Assembly (NCBI RefSeq): GCF_021917145.1
Contig: NC_061073.1
Location: 15,473,507-15,537,506, forward strand
Length of the DNA: 64,000 nucleotides
DNA from: Hypomesus transpacificus
Lineage: Eukaryota > Chordata > Actinopteri > Osmeriformes > Osmeridae
Direction of reading: 5' to 3'
In this document: one piece after another, positions 1-21,085 of the stretch
Layout of the letters: each line of letters opens with the position of its first letter
How positions within the stretch are numbered: position 1 is the stretch's first letter
The notes under the pieces: generated by a model
What the model was told of the DNA's origin: nothing
Databases searched by the model: none
Seen by the model: the letters and a program-made list of their open reading frames with translations, nothing else
Program-made: the position numbers and the translations under genes

Positions 1-162
1 CCAGCATGTCCTGACACACAACACAGTCCTGTCCTAGATAATAAGAATGGTTCCAGTGTGCAGATGAACGAATGAGTCCCACACAGTTAAGCTGCTTTGA
101 TCCTCCCGAGAGTCCAGCACTCACTCACTATGTTATATTTAGGATTTTGTGTGTACTCGTCA

Positions 163-760
<598 letters not shown>

Positions 761-3700
761 TTAACTTAGGCCGCGGAAGTTAGTCACAGTGATGATATGC
801 CTGTCGGTTTATCAGTAAGTGGCTGCACCTGTCTATTGATTTCAGTCAGTACATTGATATGTGTTCTTCTGTGTCTGGGATGGTATCGCGCACTAGTCTG
901 TTTTTTAAATTCCTCAGCTTGAAGCTCCGCTAGGGATAGGTTGGGTATATCTGTAGAGAATGAGAAAAGACTGGATCAGGTCAATGCTTTGACAAAGATG
1001 TTGTCTGAATTGTGTAATTGAGAGCAGGGTCAATGGATCCCGAGGGGTGTTGTACTGATGCAACATTGTTTCCCAAGTATATTCCCACCTGAACTTTGTA
1101 CTTTGCTTATGAGCTGATATCCCTGAGATACTCAACAAAGAATAGCTCAACATAACAACCAATGGGATTCCATTACTGCAGAGGTAACAGCCATTAACGT
1201 TACCCCATGTGCCCCCTCTGACTCCCTAAAATGTGGGAAGCATCTGAAACAGCGACCATGGCTAAGTAAAGTCCATTCCAGAAACAACCAGTGAACGAAT
1301 TATTTGGCAACATGACTAACAGTTTTCCCCAAATAGCACTTTAGCTATTGTAGTTCAGTGATTATATCCTATTGGCCACACATCAGCTTATAAATACACT
1401 GGTGTTGCTATCTGCTCTTCTGTACTGTTTATTTGACCACTTCCAACTAATTTAAGTCAAATGCTGGAACTTCACCTACAAAGACAAGCCTGAAGAGCTT
1501 AATAATAAAATACAGAACATTCCCAAGGCCTGATGTACAGAAGGTCCTGGATGTGGCAAGCTGTTTCCCATTTCCCCTTCACACTCTCCACCCCCTTTGT
1601 CCACCAATCACAGCCTCTCTCTCCCACTGTGTGACTCGCCTCCTCTCACTCTCTCTCTGTCCAACCTCCTCTTTCCCCTTCCCGCAGTCACGACTCGCAA
1701 ACTCTGCCAGCCGACTTGATTCTCTCTTTACAACAAACATATTGCAGCACTATGTCTGCATCCCTGCCCCCCCCCCCCCCTCCCAACACACCCCTGCTTT
1801 CATGTTGTACCAAATGCACAGTATGAGGATTGTACTTAATAAAATGAGAATACAGCTGTGCTTTGCTGTGTTTGGTTTGGACAGGTTCAAAGCAGGTCAC
1901 TGAGAACCCCTGTGGACCTAGATCCTCTGCTTCTCTTCCCTGCAACTTTGCAAGATTCACCACATACAGTGCAAATGTATTATTCTTTCCTATCTCTCTT
2001 TTATCCTTTGACCTCAAGAATCTTTCTCCTTTTTCTATTGCTGGCTCTTCTAGTTTGCCCATTTCCTCTTACGTCTTCCTGACCATAAAAAAAAGCTTTT
2101 TGTCTTTTTTGCTGCTTTCAGCTTTTAGATTTTACCGTTTCCGTTTCCTTCAAAGTTTGCAATACTAATCTTTCTGACCTGAATATACGCTAATGGTGGT
2201 CTTAAAATCATTGACATTGAAGTAATGGCTACACTTAAAGGTTAAACTACCATGTAACTGTATCAGTAAAAACATTGTAGGCATATAGGTACTGAAATGT
2301 AATGAGTATTGAGTGCGTTATAGCGGTAAAGGCTATCACAAATGTGATAGTAAAGGAAGAGTAAAAGAAGGGGAGTGGGTACAAGGGGTAGGTGAATGTT
2401 GTAAAGGGGCAGTTAAAGGTTGTGTCACCACAACAAGCTCAATGTTAACATCCACTTAACCCTGAACAACTCAGACTCCCTATACCAAGGTTTACTTGCG
2501 TAATAACTTGTACAAAGAAAGTGTAACTACATAGCAGTTGGGTTTAGAAATGCAATATGTCATCACAGTGAAGAGGTCAGTGGACAGGCAATGCTAAGAG
2601 AGGCCAGAGCATAGTAGCCTCCTCTGAATCAAACTGACATATTTTTCTCTAGATCTGTTGCCTGTGGCTTAACTAGGCCACTGCAATCAGCCTGCAACAC
2701 TGTCAGCAGCACTGGTACATGTATTTGTTAAATAATCTCAGATGATTCACAGTGAGACACAGAGGGCCTGTTCAAAAACAACGGTTCTTCAGTGGGTACT
2801 AAACAGAAGAATCCCTCATTCACCAGAGAATTGCTCTTCACACAAAACATGGGAAAAAATCTAAAACTGTCTGGGATATTTGGGTTTTTTAAGATCACTG
2901 AAGTGTAGAATGTAACATGTTTGAGGCCAAATAGCTGTATTCACTAAATTCCAAGGTTCAGAGCTGGGAAGTTTGTTTCACCTACTGAGAGTATACTATT
3001 GTTTAATGTCAGCGTCTTAAAACATCACGTGTCATATTTTGAGTTTGTACTTCAAAGAGAGATAAGCAGTGATGAGTAAACAATACATAGGCTTAGGCTA
3101 ATGAACAACTTGCCTTCAGTGCAGAACCTTGACCTCAAGATACAAGGCAGTGTTTTAAACCCTTGATTCTCAATTTGCAGAGGTATTAAGACAAACTGAT
3201 ACCCGGTTAAAGGTTACTAAAAACTAACTGAGCATTAACTAAGGAAAATCACTTTCTGAACAGTTTTCATGATTTTGTCTTCAAACATTCTAGCCAAAAC
3301 ATTCCATGCGGTCAAAGGTCCTGAACATGAACATCATTGGACCACATGAACATAATTCGACCACATTTGCACATCCCCTTAAACCCAGCTGCACACTTAG
3401 AATTATTGGACAAATAAAGATATTGCTATGTTCAGTCAAGGTTATGGTGACCTGCATCATAACATAGTAGTACCATACTAGTTTTAAATAGTCCTATTTG
3501 CTATGCAAAAAAGACCAGCTCTGCTTTGTGACACGTGACACATGTCTGATTAAAGGAGAGACAATACTAGGGAGGCAGTGAATGTCTTTCAACGATTTGG
3601 AGTAGTTTAGTCCTCCTCCCTCATCTGTACTGTCTTGTGAGAATGAGTGAATACAATACAATACAATACATATAATGACCTGGTTTTCTGTTGGTCAGTA

Positions 3701-6297
3701 TAATTTATATTCCTACTCAAGTTCAAGTAGGTTACTGTGTTCAAGGAACTTTATAGGATATTTGACAGTGATTGTCATTTCACTGTAAAATAACTGGAGT
3801 AGTCTGTTTTCCCAGATAAAACTATATAAACCCAGCAGCTGTAATTGCCATAATGCAGTTGTCATGGTTTCTTCAAAAATGGTTACAAGTAGGGGTCTAT
3901 TTATACACAATAGCTTTGTGCAGAAATAATTAAATGTGTGATGCCACAAATAAATCTGATTTTGATTTCCTCTTCCTTCCAGCAGTAGGATTATTACCTA
4001 ATACCCATCAACTGACTATCTCTTTATCCCCAACTACTCTGGTTAGCACGACGAGCATCAGTATTTAAAAGCTCTTCAGGGTGTTAAACCATATGATGAT
4101 GTATGTTTACAATGTGTCTCGTTGGGAACAAGAATGACTGTCAACTTAAGGTTTACACTTTCATTAGAAGACATAGGCTAGAGATTGTCTCCTACCTGTG
4201 CTAGGTAACCTACGAGGCCATGGACTCCGCCTCTTAAAACAGCTGGTAGTCAGCAAGTGTAAGATGACACTTGGGCTCATGATGCTTCAGCTTATACTTG
4301 CACCGAGTTACTTCAACTTGTAAAGATAATACGACGGGATACAATACAGATTGTGGTAGCACAGTAGGCTCCATCATTTATTAGATCCAAAGGTAACGGA
4401 TCACAATAGGCCTATTCCTCCATGCAAATGCAGCGACCAGCGTCTTCATAAATTATTCCATAGCTGCTGGAACGGTTGACATTGATAACTGAGCCCTAGG
4501 ACCTAACCAACAGTGTCAGTAAATTATAGAATGATGTCTGATTCCAGATGTGAATAAATGGCGAGGTTACTGGTTCAAGTTATCGCAATTAGAATTTTGC
4601 ACACATATAATTAATATATGCATATAATTTGCATACAATATAGTTCAATGGGATGCATGTAGGCAACCGCGTATATCCCATAATCATATGTAGCCTGTAT
4701 CCATTACAAGGCAATATACTCCACCGTCATGAAGCCTTCAAGCCAGGTCTGAGCATTGAGGTATAGTAGGCTACACAATCTGTCAGGGAAACTGCTCGCT
4801 CACCAGCCAATAGGATGTACGATTAAGCAAGCCAGCTAACATTTCCATCTGATCCATACTACTGATTATAAACTTGTTACCTGTTCTGTTTCTCTTACAA
4901 ATGTTGCATTTATAATGTCAGCTACAGCAAAGGTCTCAATGAATGGGCCAATACATGCTATAGTATTTCCAGCCCATATACAATATGCACGTGAAAGGCG
5001 CCAGACAAGTCACAGCATAGATTCCACTTGATACATTCGGTCAACCTTGGTACATTTCCGCAGCCTTCACCATAGTGATAAATAATACATTGTAGCTGAC
5101 TGTTACGGCCATCCCCACGATACAAAAATCCTGGCTATCACATAGTAACAGTGAATCGCGTTAACGCCAAATTTGGCCACATAACGGGAAATGATTCGCT
5201 ACAGGATAGCGGCAATCCGCCGCTCACTTATAGATCGTTTCTAAATGATTGATTGTGATGTTAGTGTCACCAAAATATAGGACAAATACGCATACCTTAA
5301 AGAAATACATATGCAATATAGGTGTACCATTTAAAATACAAACATCTACATTTGGTCAATTAGTTCATCGACATACCGTGCAGTTCCGTTTTCGTTATAT
5401 CAGGCTGAATCTAGTATGAAAAATCTATTTTTCACCCCTTTTCGCGCACACACTGACAATAGCTAACCTGCCGGTGTTACTACCGTAGCATTTGTGCCCC
5501 TTGAAGGCAGATAGCGGGGTGGGAGGGAGAGCAAGCGCGCAACGGTGGGAGGGGGAAGGGGTGGTTATGATCGTAAATCCATGGGTGAAAATGGGAATAT
5601 AGGTCCTCTAGTGGCCTATGCCAGAAACTGCTATCTGAATTCACATTTACAGTGGTTACAAAGGTGTTCCTGAGTAGAGTGGGGGATGGGGTTATAGCGT
5701 CATCGTGACGATTTCTCTCAACTCAATGACCTTGAGAATAAAAATAGAAAACTGGTAGGCTAGATGATGAATTGGTGATGGCTTAAGCAGAGGCAATAGA
5801 TTAATTCACAGGTGACTGTACATCTAATAACCATTTTATATCACAATAATTGTTTACTCACAGGACATTTACAACAAAACATTTGTTTAAATCTCATAAT
5901 ATCGCTGAATGTTTCTAAACCAGCAGAACCAAAAGTCAGTTAGTGTGACAAATAGCTTGTCCGCTGAAACATGCGAGGTTGTCCATTGAAAAATGTGAGG
6001 TATCAGAATGGACAAAAGGCACAAACATTGGCAGCAAAGAAGAGAGAGTCAGGTCATTTATCAGCAAGAATGTTAGCATGGTCATCTGAGATGAGCAGCC
6101 AGGATCTGACACCATAAACACCACAAAGACACCAGCAACAGTCCCGCTTCTGCCCTCACAGACGCGCAACAGGACACTGTGCTTCTCAGGCAGCAGGAAG
6201 AGATGACGGTGGCACGTCTTGGCGTCGGAACATTCTGGTGGATCGTTCCGAGTGGCTCGTGTGTGAAGACGCCATCTGTACCCCAGCGTTGGCACGT
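761..6297. other. Gap between slc25a22 and pidd1; no coding exon recognised
   Basis: About 5.5 kb between the slc25a22 start codon and the pidd1 stop codon. The two genes run in the same direction, so this holds the 5' flank of slc25a22 and the 3' UTR of pidd1. The short open frames here have no recognisable protein features. A GC-richer, G-rich segment at about 5440-5575 is the best candidate for the slc25a22 transcription start region, but this is inference. A short ATACA repeat lies at about 3651-3671. I found no clear minus-strand AATAAA for pidd1 close to its stop codon. Confidence 0.5.
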
Positions 6298-12797
<6,500 letters not shown>

Positions 12798-15400
12798 CTC
12801 TCAACCGGTCGTCTCGTCGGTCTATCTCGATTCGATTCAGTTTACGTTTAACAGTCAAAGCAATATTGGAACATCTATAATCCCTCTCGTTGTTGTCTCT
12901 ACATGCCTTGATGTCAAATGTCAGGCTGTCAATTTTCTGGAAACACATGCTGTGCTGTTGTTGGGCATGACGAGACATGAGTTATGGTCCGGGTGGAGCA
13001 GGCAAGTGTAAATTGCCTGTATGCTTGGAGGTAATTTAAAGTGTCTATGTTACATTTGAACAAACTAGGATATAGGTCTACTATTTACTTATCTAAATAA
13101 CCATGTAATTTTCTTATTCAATTTCAATTTTTTCTTAGGTTCCTATCACAGTAGTTGACTTAGTTAGCTAGTCAGCTATTACATTAGCTAGCTAAAAACA
13201 CCGTCCAAACATTTTAAGCAGTGAACTAAGTGACTGTGAAGTCCCTGTACCTTCAATCAAAAACCGACGTTTTCAATGTGTATCCTTTAATCATAAAAAT
13301 GGTCTATCCTATATCAATGACATGGAGCTAGTAGCATGATCTGAATAACGTAGTGTAGTTCCGCTGTCAATCTCTTGAGTTTTCGTCTGCTACTGATAGA
13401 CCCCGCGAAAGTTTCAATTCAGGGCGGGACAGTAAGTCTTAAAGGCGCAGCAACATCAATCGTTGCACATTGTTTGCAATTGTCGTTAAAATCTGCCTCA
13501 GTCTTAGTAATAAAATACCTCAAACTATAATTTCTGGAAATAATTAAATCCCAAACCTACCTAGCAGGGCTGGCTGTGCATAAGGTGGCACTATCCAATT
13601 ATTTACCATTTTCTTTCGAGCAGGGCCTGCCTGGTCTAGTAATTCTGAAATCATGTTACATAAACTGCAATATTATTACCGTTTCCAAACTCAGTGTAGT
13701 TGATTTCTGAATACTAGGGTTAGGATTAGGGTTTGTAGCCTAATACGGTTGGCTAATACTTTATGTATGACGTTAAGTGAAAACTTGTCTTCCTGGGACA
13801 TTATAATAATAACTGAGGAACACAGTTAAAGTTTGAAATTTGAATTTGAAATCCGTTATTTCCCATGTTTAAAGCTATTCTTTTTTAGAGACAGCCTTAT
13901 CTTGCTTTCTATAGGAAGAAATTACGTGTTTCTGGCCTATTGATCACTGTTCAAGTCTTGTGAGGAGGACTTTTATCTGAAAAACAACACTTATCTTTGT
14001 CCGAGTTTTAGATCTATAAACACTGCATAAATACCATGTCCAACCCGGTTGTTCTTTTCTGTGTTGTTTTTGTTTTCCCAGGTTTCTCACATCATAACTT
14101 TTGAATTAACAGTTATACAGGGTTAACATGTACATATTTGTGGTCACGGGGTTACTGTGTCTTCGAGGTCACTTCTGCAAAATAGAAATTGAATCATTGG
14201 AGCATTATTATGATTCATTTCACAATAGGAAATCCTCTTGCAATAGTTATAAATGCTATTGGCAGCAATTAATTCTGTGAAGAGTTTTAAAATAAATGTC
14301 CCCAAACAAGCCATTTGAGGATTGCTGGCGTGTGTACTCTTGTGGTAGGTTATGTGGAACAGATCCAGAGATTGAACTCGAAATTGAAGTAAATAGGCTA
14401 CTGCTTGCATGAACATTGCCATAACCACGCCATAAGTTACTATAGTAATTCAAATGACCATAGTGATTTTTTATGTTTTAGCTCACTTTAAAACCCAATT
14501 GCATATAAGCACAGTGTTCAAATTCAGAGGGAGAGGAGGTCCTTGTGCTTGGGAATCCCGTAGGCTACTATTGCTTTTATTCTACCATCAATCAGGATGA
14601 CAAACACGATATTCATAAATATGCTAATCAAATGAAAAATAATTATGAGGTTCATTGAATTTTAAATAACCCCTCTTATTCAGATATTTCTAACTTTGCC
14701 AAATTAGTCATTTTGATAGCCTAGAGATGTTTATAAAAGTACGGCGTCTGTTGCCTTTTGATTGTTTCACCAAAAATGTCTCTTACATATTGAATTTAGT
14801 ATTTTCAGGAAGACAGGATAGGATATCCCGATGTCCTCAACCTTACGATAACGTGTGCGGGTAGAACTGATAAGGGTCGAATAGTTCACTAACAACATCG
14901 ACGATAGGACGGGAGTTTCAGACATAAAGATTGTGATTGGACACATGGACTTTTACATCATACCCTGAGGAACGTACCTCCTCCCTCTGTGTCAACAAAT
15001 GCCACAGCAGAAAGTGACATGGACAGAAGTTAGCAGATTTAGAGACTCGGTTCTGACTGATTTCGTATTCCGTATTTGTCATCAGCAGTATAGTTAGCTG
15101 CATTCATTAGCTAAAGAACAAAGACAGGACAACAAAAACGCTACAATTAGTATGTCCATCGACGAGGAAGCTAGCTAGTTTGAGCTAACAATACCGCCAC
15201 CACAACAACAAGAAGTTGAAGTGGTTACCCACCTTCAATCATCAATATGGACACAGACAACGAATGAACTAAAAGTGGACATCAAGCAAATAATTCAGGA
15301 CCTTTATAAATGCCTGACATCAATAGCTATTTAACTACATAGCTAATTGCGAAGCTTTGTGTGCTTCGTTCAGACCTGAATCGATTGTTGTTTTTAAACT
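12798..15400. other. Head-to-head intergenic region between pidd1 (-) and pnpla2 (+)
   Basis: About 2.6 kb holding both promoters and 5' UTRs. No coding exon is recognised; in particular no ribosomal protein P2 gene, which sits between these genes in human. A minus-strand open frame (12760-12978) overlaps the pidd1 start in another frame and could be an upstream ORF if transcription starts above 12978. No clear TATA box or p53 half-site pair was found by eye. The segment at about 14900-15400 just upstream of pnpla2 has scattered CpG and probably contains its first noncoding sequence. Confidence 0.5.
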
Positions 15401-18400
15401 ATGTTTCCTTTGGATTCGCCATGGAACATCTCCTTTGCTGGTTGTGGTTTCTTGGGTATCTACCACATAGGAGTTGCCAGTTGTCTTCTTGAACAGGCTC
15501 CCTTTTTAGTGGCAAATGCCCGGCATATCTATGGGGCATCCGCCGGTGCACTTACAGCTTCTGCGCTGGTTAGCGGAGCATGTTTAGGTAAGGTCTCACT
15601 TTCGGTTCTTTGTCTACCGCAAATACCACCAAATGACTTGTGTTGACTCGCGATATGCTCTTTTGTTGTTGTTGAACGCATGCCCCCAAATATTATTATT
15701 ATCTGTCAGTTGTTGTCAGTCGTCAATTGTCAGTTGGCAACTCTTGTGTCTCAGGTGAAGCAGGTGCCAACATCATTGATGTTGCAAAGGAGGCAAGGAA
15801 ACGTTTCCTTGGGCCCATGCATCCCTCCTTCAACCTGATGAAGATTATGCGTGTCATGCTGTACCGTACACTGGCCCCTGATGCTCACCACAAGGCCACA
15901 GGTCGGTTGGGAATCTCCCTCACACGAGTGTCAGACGGAGAGAATGTTCTGGTGTCCCAGTTCAACAGCAAGGAGGAGCTTGTGCAGGTGAGTGTTTCTC
16001 ACAGTGGTCACCAATTAACAAACTAGGTTGATGCTTGAAGCTTTCACAAACAACCTTAAGAATTAGACACAGCTGTTACTGCAGATCCATAAGATCTATT
16101 GGCGTTCTACTTCACATGGTGTCTGTCTTTGGAATCAGGCATGTGTATGCAGTGCCTACATCCCTGTGTACTGTGGCCTTATCCCTCCTACACTACAGGG
16201 TGTGGTAAGTAAACAAACATATTTACATTTAGCATGTGTCCTGTGTATGTTTGTTAGTGAGTAAAGGTTCCAAAGAATTCGTAAAAAAAGAGATACCGGC
16301 AAAAATACCAGCGAGGTCAATTGGAGAGCTGTAGATAATGAGTAGACGTTGAAAATCTATTCAGTGGTCTTCAAAATGACATTTACAAAAACATGTCATA
16401 GGCAACTCCTCACAATATTATTACTCAACTAGTATTGGAAGTGTGCTGACCTTTCATCTGGTTCCCTGTTTTTTCCTTGTATTGTTTTTGTTATGTTGCT
16501 CTTGGCACTGAGTTTTCAGTTTTCCTCCCTTCATCACTCCTCCTCAGGAATGTGTTCTTCTTTTTTTAACTCTTGGGTAGTAGCGACACGATTGGTTAAA
16601 TGTTTTCTGTTTTCTAATCTAAAGGAAATTCAACATTGTTTAGATAGTTTTAGAATGTAATCATACAAGTCATATTATATAGGTATACCAAAATATCCTA
16701 GACGTCTCACCGCATAAAGAAATAGACTGGACCTGTGGCACACAAGTGCATGCGTGGGTGAATTCATTTTCAAGTGACAATGCTAGATGGCATTTAAAGG
16801 TTTGCCTTTCCTCTCTTGTGTGTCCGTCAGTTTCTGAATAAACCCCAAATTAAGATACATCTGTCTGATAACACAGATCCTCCAGGGTAGATTTAGGATC
16901 ATTTAATGGATTTCAGTTGACTGAAGTTGTGGTACTATAGTTTATTACGGATCCTTCCTGTCTCTCACTTTTTCTCTATTTCTCTCACTGACTGTCTGCC
17001 CATTGACACATAATAAAAGGGGGTCAGATGGCTGAACGGATAGGGAATCAGGCTTTTAAACAAGAGGTTGCTGGTTCGATTTCTGGCCGTGTCAAATTAC
17101 GTTGTGTCCTTGGGCAAGGCACTTCACCCTACTTGCCTCGGGGGGGAATGTCCCTGTACTTACTGTAAGTCGCTCTGGATAAGAGTGTCTGCTAAATGAC
17201 TAAATGTAATTCTATTTCAGCGGTATGTGGATGGTGGGATTTCAGATAACCTGCCCCAATATGAGCTGAAGAACACCATCACAGTGTCACCCTTCTCCGG
17301 AGAGAGTGACATCTGCCCTTGTGACTCTTCCACCAACATGCATGAGCTCCGCTTCACTAACACCAGCATCCAGTTCACCCTCACCAACCTCTACAGGGTC
17401 TCCCGAGCTCTCTTTCCCCCCGACCCAATGGTAGGTATTAGTGTATTAAAGGTTTGGTATACTGCATTGAACATTGTATATTATCTGTCAATTATCTGTA
17501 TATTTAGGAAGTTTATTTAGGAGGTTTACTATTTTAACTCATCATAGATGTAATCCATGTTCTGTGTACATATGTTATGTTATGCCAGGTTGCTTTGCGT
17601 TGTCTTGTCCTAAGAATTTCAGTGCCCAGTCTGACCTTGTGTTGTTCTGTGCATCTGACAATAAAAGACTTGATCTAGGTCACCAGCACTCAAACACATG
17701 CTTAAGTACAATTCCAAAATGTATGAACTAAATGTCAATGTGTGTGTTTTTCTAGGTTATGAAGGCCATGTGCAAGCAAGGATATAAGGATGCTCTTCAC
17801 TTTCTAAAGAAAAACGGTATGAGAGAGATCGTATGTTTGTTATCTCTAAAGCTTTTCATTTAAAGTCGTTTTCTTTCTCTGGTGAGATAAGAACATACTT
17901 GTGTATAGCCCAATTCTTTGTGTTGTAATATATTTAAATAACTGGTGTCCCCAGATATACCCATAAAGGTTTTCAATTTCGACATGGCTGACTTTGCATT
18001 AATTTGTAGATAATAGAAGATTTCACAGAGTAGCTGGAATTACTTTTCTGACTCTGCTTTGGAACACAATGTTACAGTTTTACATTGCTACACTAGTAAA
18101 CATTAGTATGGTTGGATAAGATTTAAAACTCATCAGATTTACAAGCTCTCAAAATATCCATGGGGAAAATGATAAGGCTTTTGCTGCCCCCATAAGGTCG
18201 CTCAGCATTTGTTGTTTTGTCATCCTACGCTCTGTAATTGAAACGAATGGGTGGGGAAAATTCAGTTGAAATGTTTTGTTCATAAACAAATGCAATGTAG
18301 ATAATAAGAGACAAAATGGCTTTTGTTTAAAGGACTGCTGAACTACCAGGGACCTCAGAGAGCCCTACTGGGCAGTAGGGAGGAAGGGGAGAACTGGGCA

Positions 18401-19588
18401 GATAACGAGGTGGAGGGGAAGCCACGTGTAGAGTGTGTCATCACCAAGGATGGAGCTGTAATGGTCCAATCACGTCCCAGCAAAGAAAACCGTATCATTG
18501 AAAAGCTGCCGCCTCGAGTACACAAAGGTACGGGAGAGAAAATAACCTCCAAGGTGGAGAAACCCCCCCAAAAAAGAAACGTCGATCGTAAATACCTTTT
18601 GGGAATATTTGGAGTTAGTGCTTTCTTTGTCTCCCTCTACAGCATTGGTGGAGGCATGCAAGGAGAAAAAGAGCTATGTGCAGTCACTAAGCAACCTGCT
18701 GCCTGTCAGACTGGCCTCTGCGATGATGCTTCCTTATACGCTTCCTCTGGAGTCTGCACTGTCCATGACTGTGAGGTAAGACAGCCATCTTTGATGCTGC
18801 TTTGATACTGCAGTAGCTCCACTTGTTTGTTACTTCAAGGAAGATATACATTTTAGGCGGTGAGCATTTCAATCATGACCTTCACTCTCAAAAGACAATT
18901 TAGATTTACAGTTTGGAGGGTGTGGTGAGTCTGTGGTAGTCGTAAATATGTGGCATGGAATGAAAATGATTGTGTGTAATGACGTCTTGTCCTATCCACA
19001 AGACTCTTAGAATGGATGCCGGATGTGCAGGAAGATGTTGGCTGGATTGGAGGGCAGACGGTTAAAATGGTTCAGTGTGTTATGCGTCAGGCCTCTAAAA
19101 GTGTCTCTCAGCGCATATCTGCCAGGTGAGATAAACCACAGGTTTCCGACTCACACCTAGACTCTTTGACATTCTCACTGTGGTCCCTGATGTGTAGGAC
19201 TCCTAGTGTGAAAATATGTCTCCAGAGAGGTAAGCTTTTTCTGCTTCTTGTTTTTGATGACCATAGGTTTTCCTACCAGCTGGAGCTACGGCACTGTCAG
19301 TCTCTCCCGAACCCGATCAGACGTAACAGCATCCTGCCAAACTGGGTGTGTGACAACAGCCCCACAATGCAGGATGTCTTCATGCGACTGGACCAGTTTC
19401 AGAGGCAGCTGCTGCCCCGCGCCTTCAGCGTCAACATGGACCTGAAGGGCTCCTTTTACACTGGATCCATCCCACCGGTCAATAACTCTCTTTCACCCTC
19501 ACACTCCCAAGAGGGCCTGGTCATGCACGAGATCAGCCAGAACTCTCCAGAAGAACCTGCCTCACCAGGGGTTATCGACAGGTCTTAG
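15401..19588 (+). CDS. pnpla2: Adipose triglyceride lipase (patatin-like phospholipase domain 2)
   Basis: Nine exons: 15401-15587, 15755-15987, 16139-16204, 17221-17430, 17756-17816, 18333-18527, 18643-18775, 19003-19125, 19267-19588, giving 509 residues (human 504). The patatin domain has the oxyanion-hole motif GCGFLG (residues 14-19), the nucleophile motif GASAG with Ser47, and Asp166 in the DGG motif, the same numbers as the human Ser-Asp dyad. It catalyses the first step of triacylglycerol breakdown on lipid droplets. The hydrophobic segment after the lipase domain, needed for droplet targeting, is conserved in exons 7-8 ([10 protein letters not shown], then [12 protein letters not shown]). 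The C-terminal tail is divergent, as usual. Intron 3 contains a SINE that runs almost to the exon-4 acceptor. A likely poly(A) signal is at 20203-20208. Confidence 0.96.
17019..17211 (+). mobile_element. tRNA-derived SINE with L2-type tail, in pnpla2 intron 3
   Basis: The 5' end carries a tRNA-like A box (TGGCTGAACGG) and B box (GGTTCGATTTC), followed by a conserved body (TTGGGCAAGGCACTTCACCC) and the widespread teleost 3' tail around CGCTCTGGATAAGAGTGTCT. A second, minus-strand copy with the same architecture lies at 50101-50290. It ends about ten bases before pnpla2 exon 4. Named only by structure; I cannot assign a library family without a database. Confidence 0.88.
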
Positions 19589-21085
19589 GAGACCACGTTA
19601 ACCTGCCGCAGGAAGACCCTGAAACTGGGCCAATGGAACTCCCATTTCAGCATCCCTTAATAGCCCCTTAATTTAAAGTTATTTTATGCATTTATTGAGA
19701 TTGTGTCCTCACTCCAAAGAACCAAACTGGCTAGGATGGCTGGCTTTTGCAGTTTTTACTATTTCTTAATTTGATCAATTACTTTTCTCTAATGCAGAGA
19801 AACAAAAAGCATTACAGCTATAATAAGTCTGTATTGCAGGCCATGTTATACATACAGTAAACTAAATGCATTTCATTACAGCACAATACATGATGAGGAA
19901 GCTCAAGGGCAGATTCCTTCATCCAGCCAAACCTTTGCCTTGTGGTCACCTCCCATGCCCTCAGATATAAAAAGTACTTTACTTAATCTGAAAGTGAAAG
20001 TGAATCATTATATTTTAATTAAAACTCAATGGGGTAAAGATCACCACTGGCATGTTGTGCTGACTTAAGTGTCTGTTAACAAGGCATAAAATGTGGCAAG
20101 ACCAGTTCTTCAAATTGCTGCTACAGTATAGTTATCAGCTCTAACCCAGGTTAACTGTCTGCTGCCTATTGCATAAGGGTGCCAGAGGCCAATAGCAAAG
20201 AAAATAAAGAACAGAAATGGAGATACTGTGAATCTGTAAGGTGATGACAAGGTGGGTTTCCAAATATAATCATGCCAATCTAGTGCCAATGCAGTATTGA
20301 AAATAGGTAGTTTCTTTGGTCATAATGCCTCAGAAAAGTTTTATTGTATCAATTGATATAGGCTTTACATAAGGCCTGCCTTATGTTAAAAGACTATCTT
20401 GCTTTTGAAAATGACAATTTAGACTTTGAACACTATTGATTTAATTTAAGATTTTTGTGCATAATGACAATTGAATCATTATTATGATACATTTTCGCAA
20501 TAATCCAGCTTGCAAATCAGGTTTTAGAGAGGTTAAAATCAATGAGAAATAATATTCAGGGTTTTTTGAATATATAATTCCGATTGCATTGGAATCTTAA
20601 CAGGAACTTTTACTATAATGTACAGTAGGCCTATTAGTCGAATGAGAATCATTTATTACGACCTGCTCAAATGATATGAAGTGCCTTTATTTCTGCACAT
20701 TTAAGTCACTGAAAATAAAATGAATTGTTCAACAACAATGTTTGCTCAATGTCAATGCAATATTAGCAAATTACACTGTTCACGTTTACTAACACCAACC
20801 CACAAGCCAACTCAAGACAGCTGTAGCTTTAATACATATAGCCTATAGGCCACGTTCAGTCACTGATTTATGCAGCGGTCATAATCTGTGTAGGAGTCTT
20901 GAGAATGCGTCATCCTCAAGGCTATATCCCTTCAAATGCGGCGACCTTCCAAAGTTCGCAGGCTGCATAGTTTTCACATCCACCAGTGGGCGCAGTTTTG
21001 GAAAAAAAATAATCCAAAAAAGCTCCATTCTGACTTGTCCCGTTGCGCACCATGAGCTGAATCTGCTCCGGAGAGACCGAGGAAG
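19589..21085. other. pnpla2 3' UTR and gap before ppp1r12c
   Basis: The pnpla2 3' UTR probably runs to just after an AATAAA at 20203-20208; another AATAAA-like site lies near 20716. The last 100 bases or so before 21086 are the 5' UTR and promoter of the next gene and are richer in CpG. No other coding sequence is recognised. Confidence 0.55.

Noticed and set aside
17022-17100. tRNA-like A and B boxes
   Set aside because: They belong to a SINE head with degenerate arms and the SINE body downstream, not to a functional tRNA gene. The same holds at 50230-50290 on the minus strand.
18328-18805. 160-residue open frame in pnpla2 running through the exon at 18333-18527
   Set aside because: It reads through a genuine donor at 18528 into intron; the true protein continues at 18643 in another frame with clear homology.
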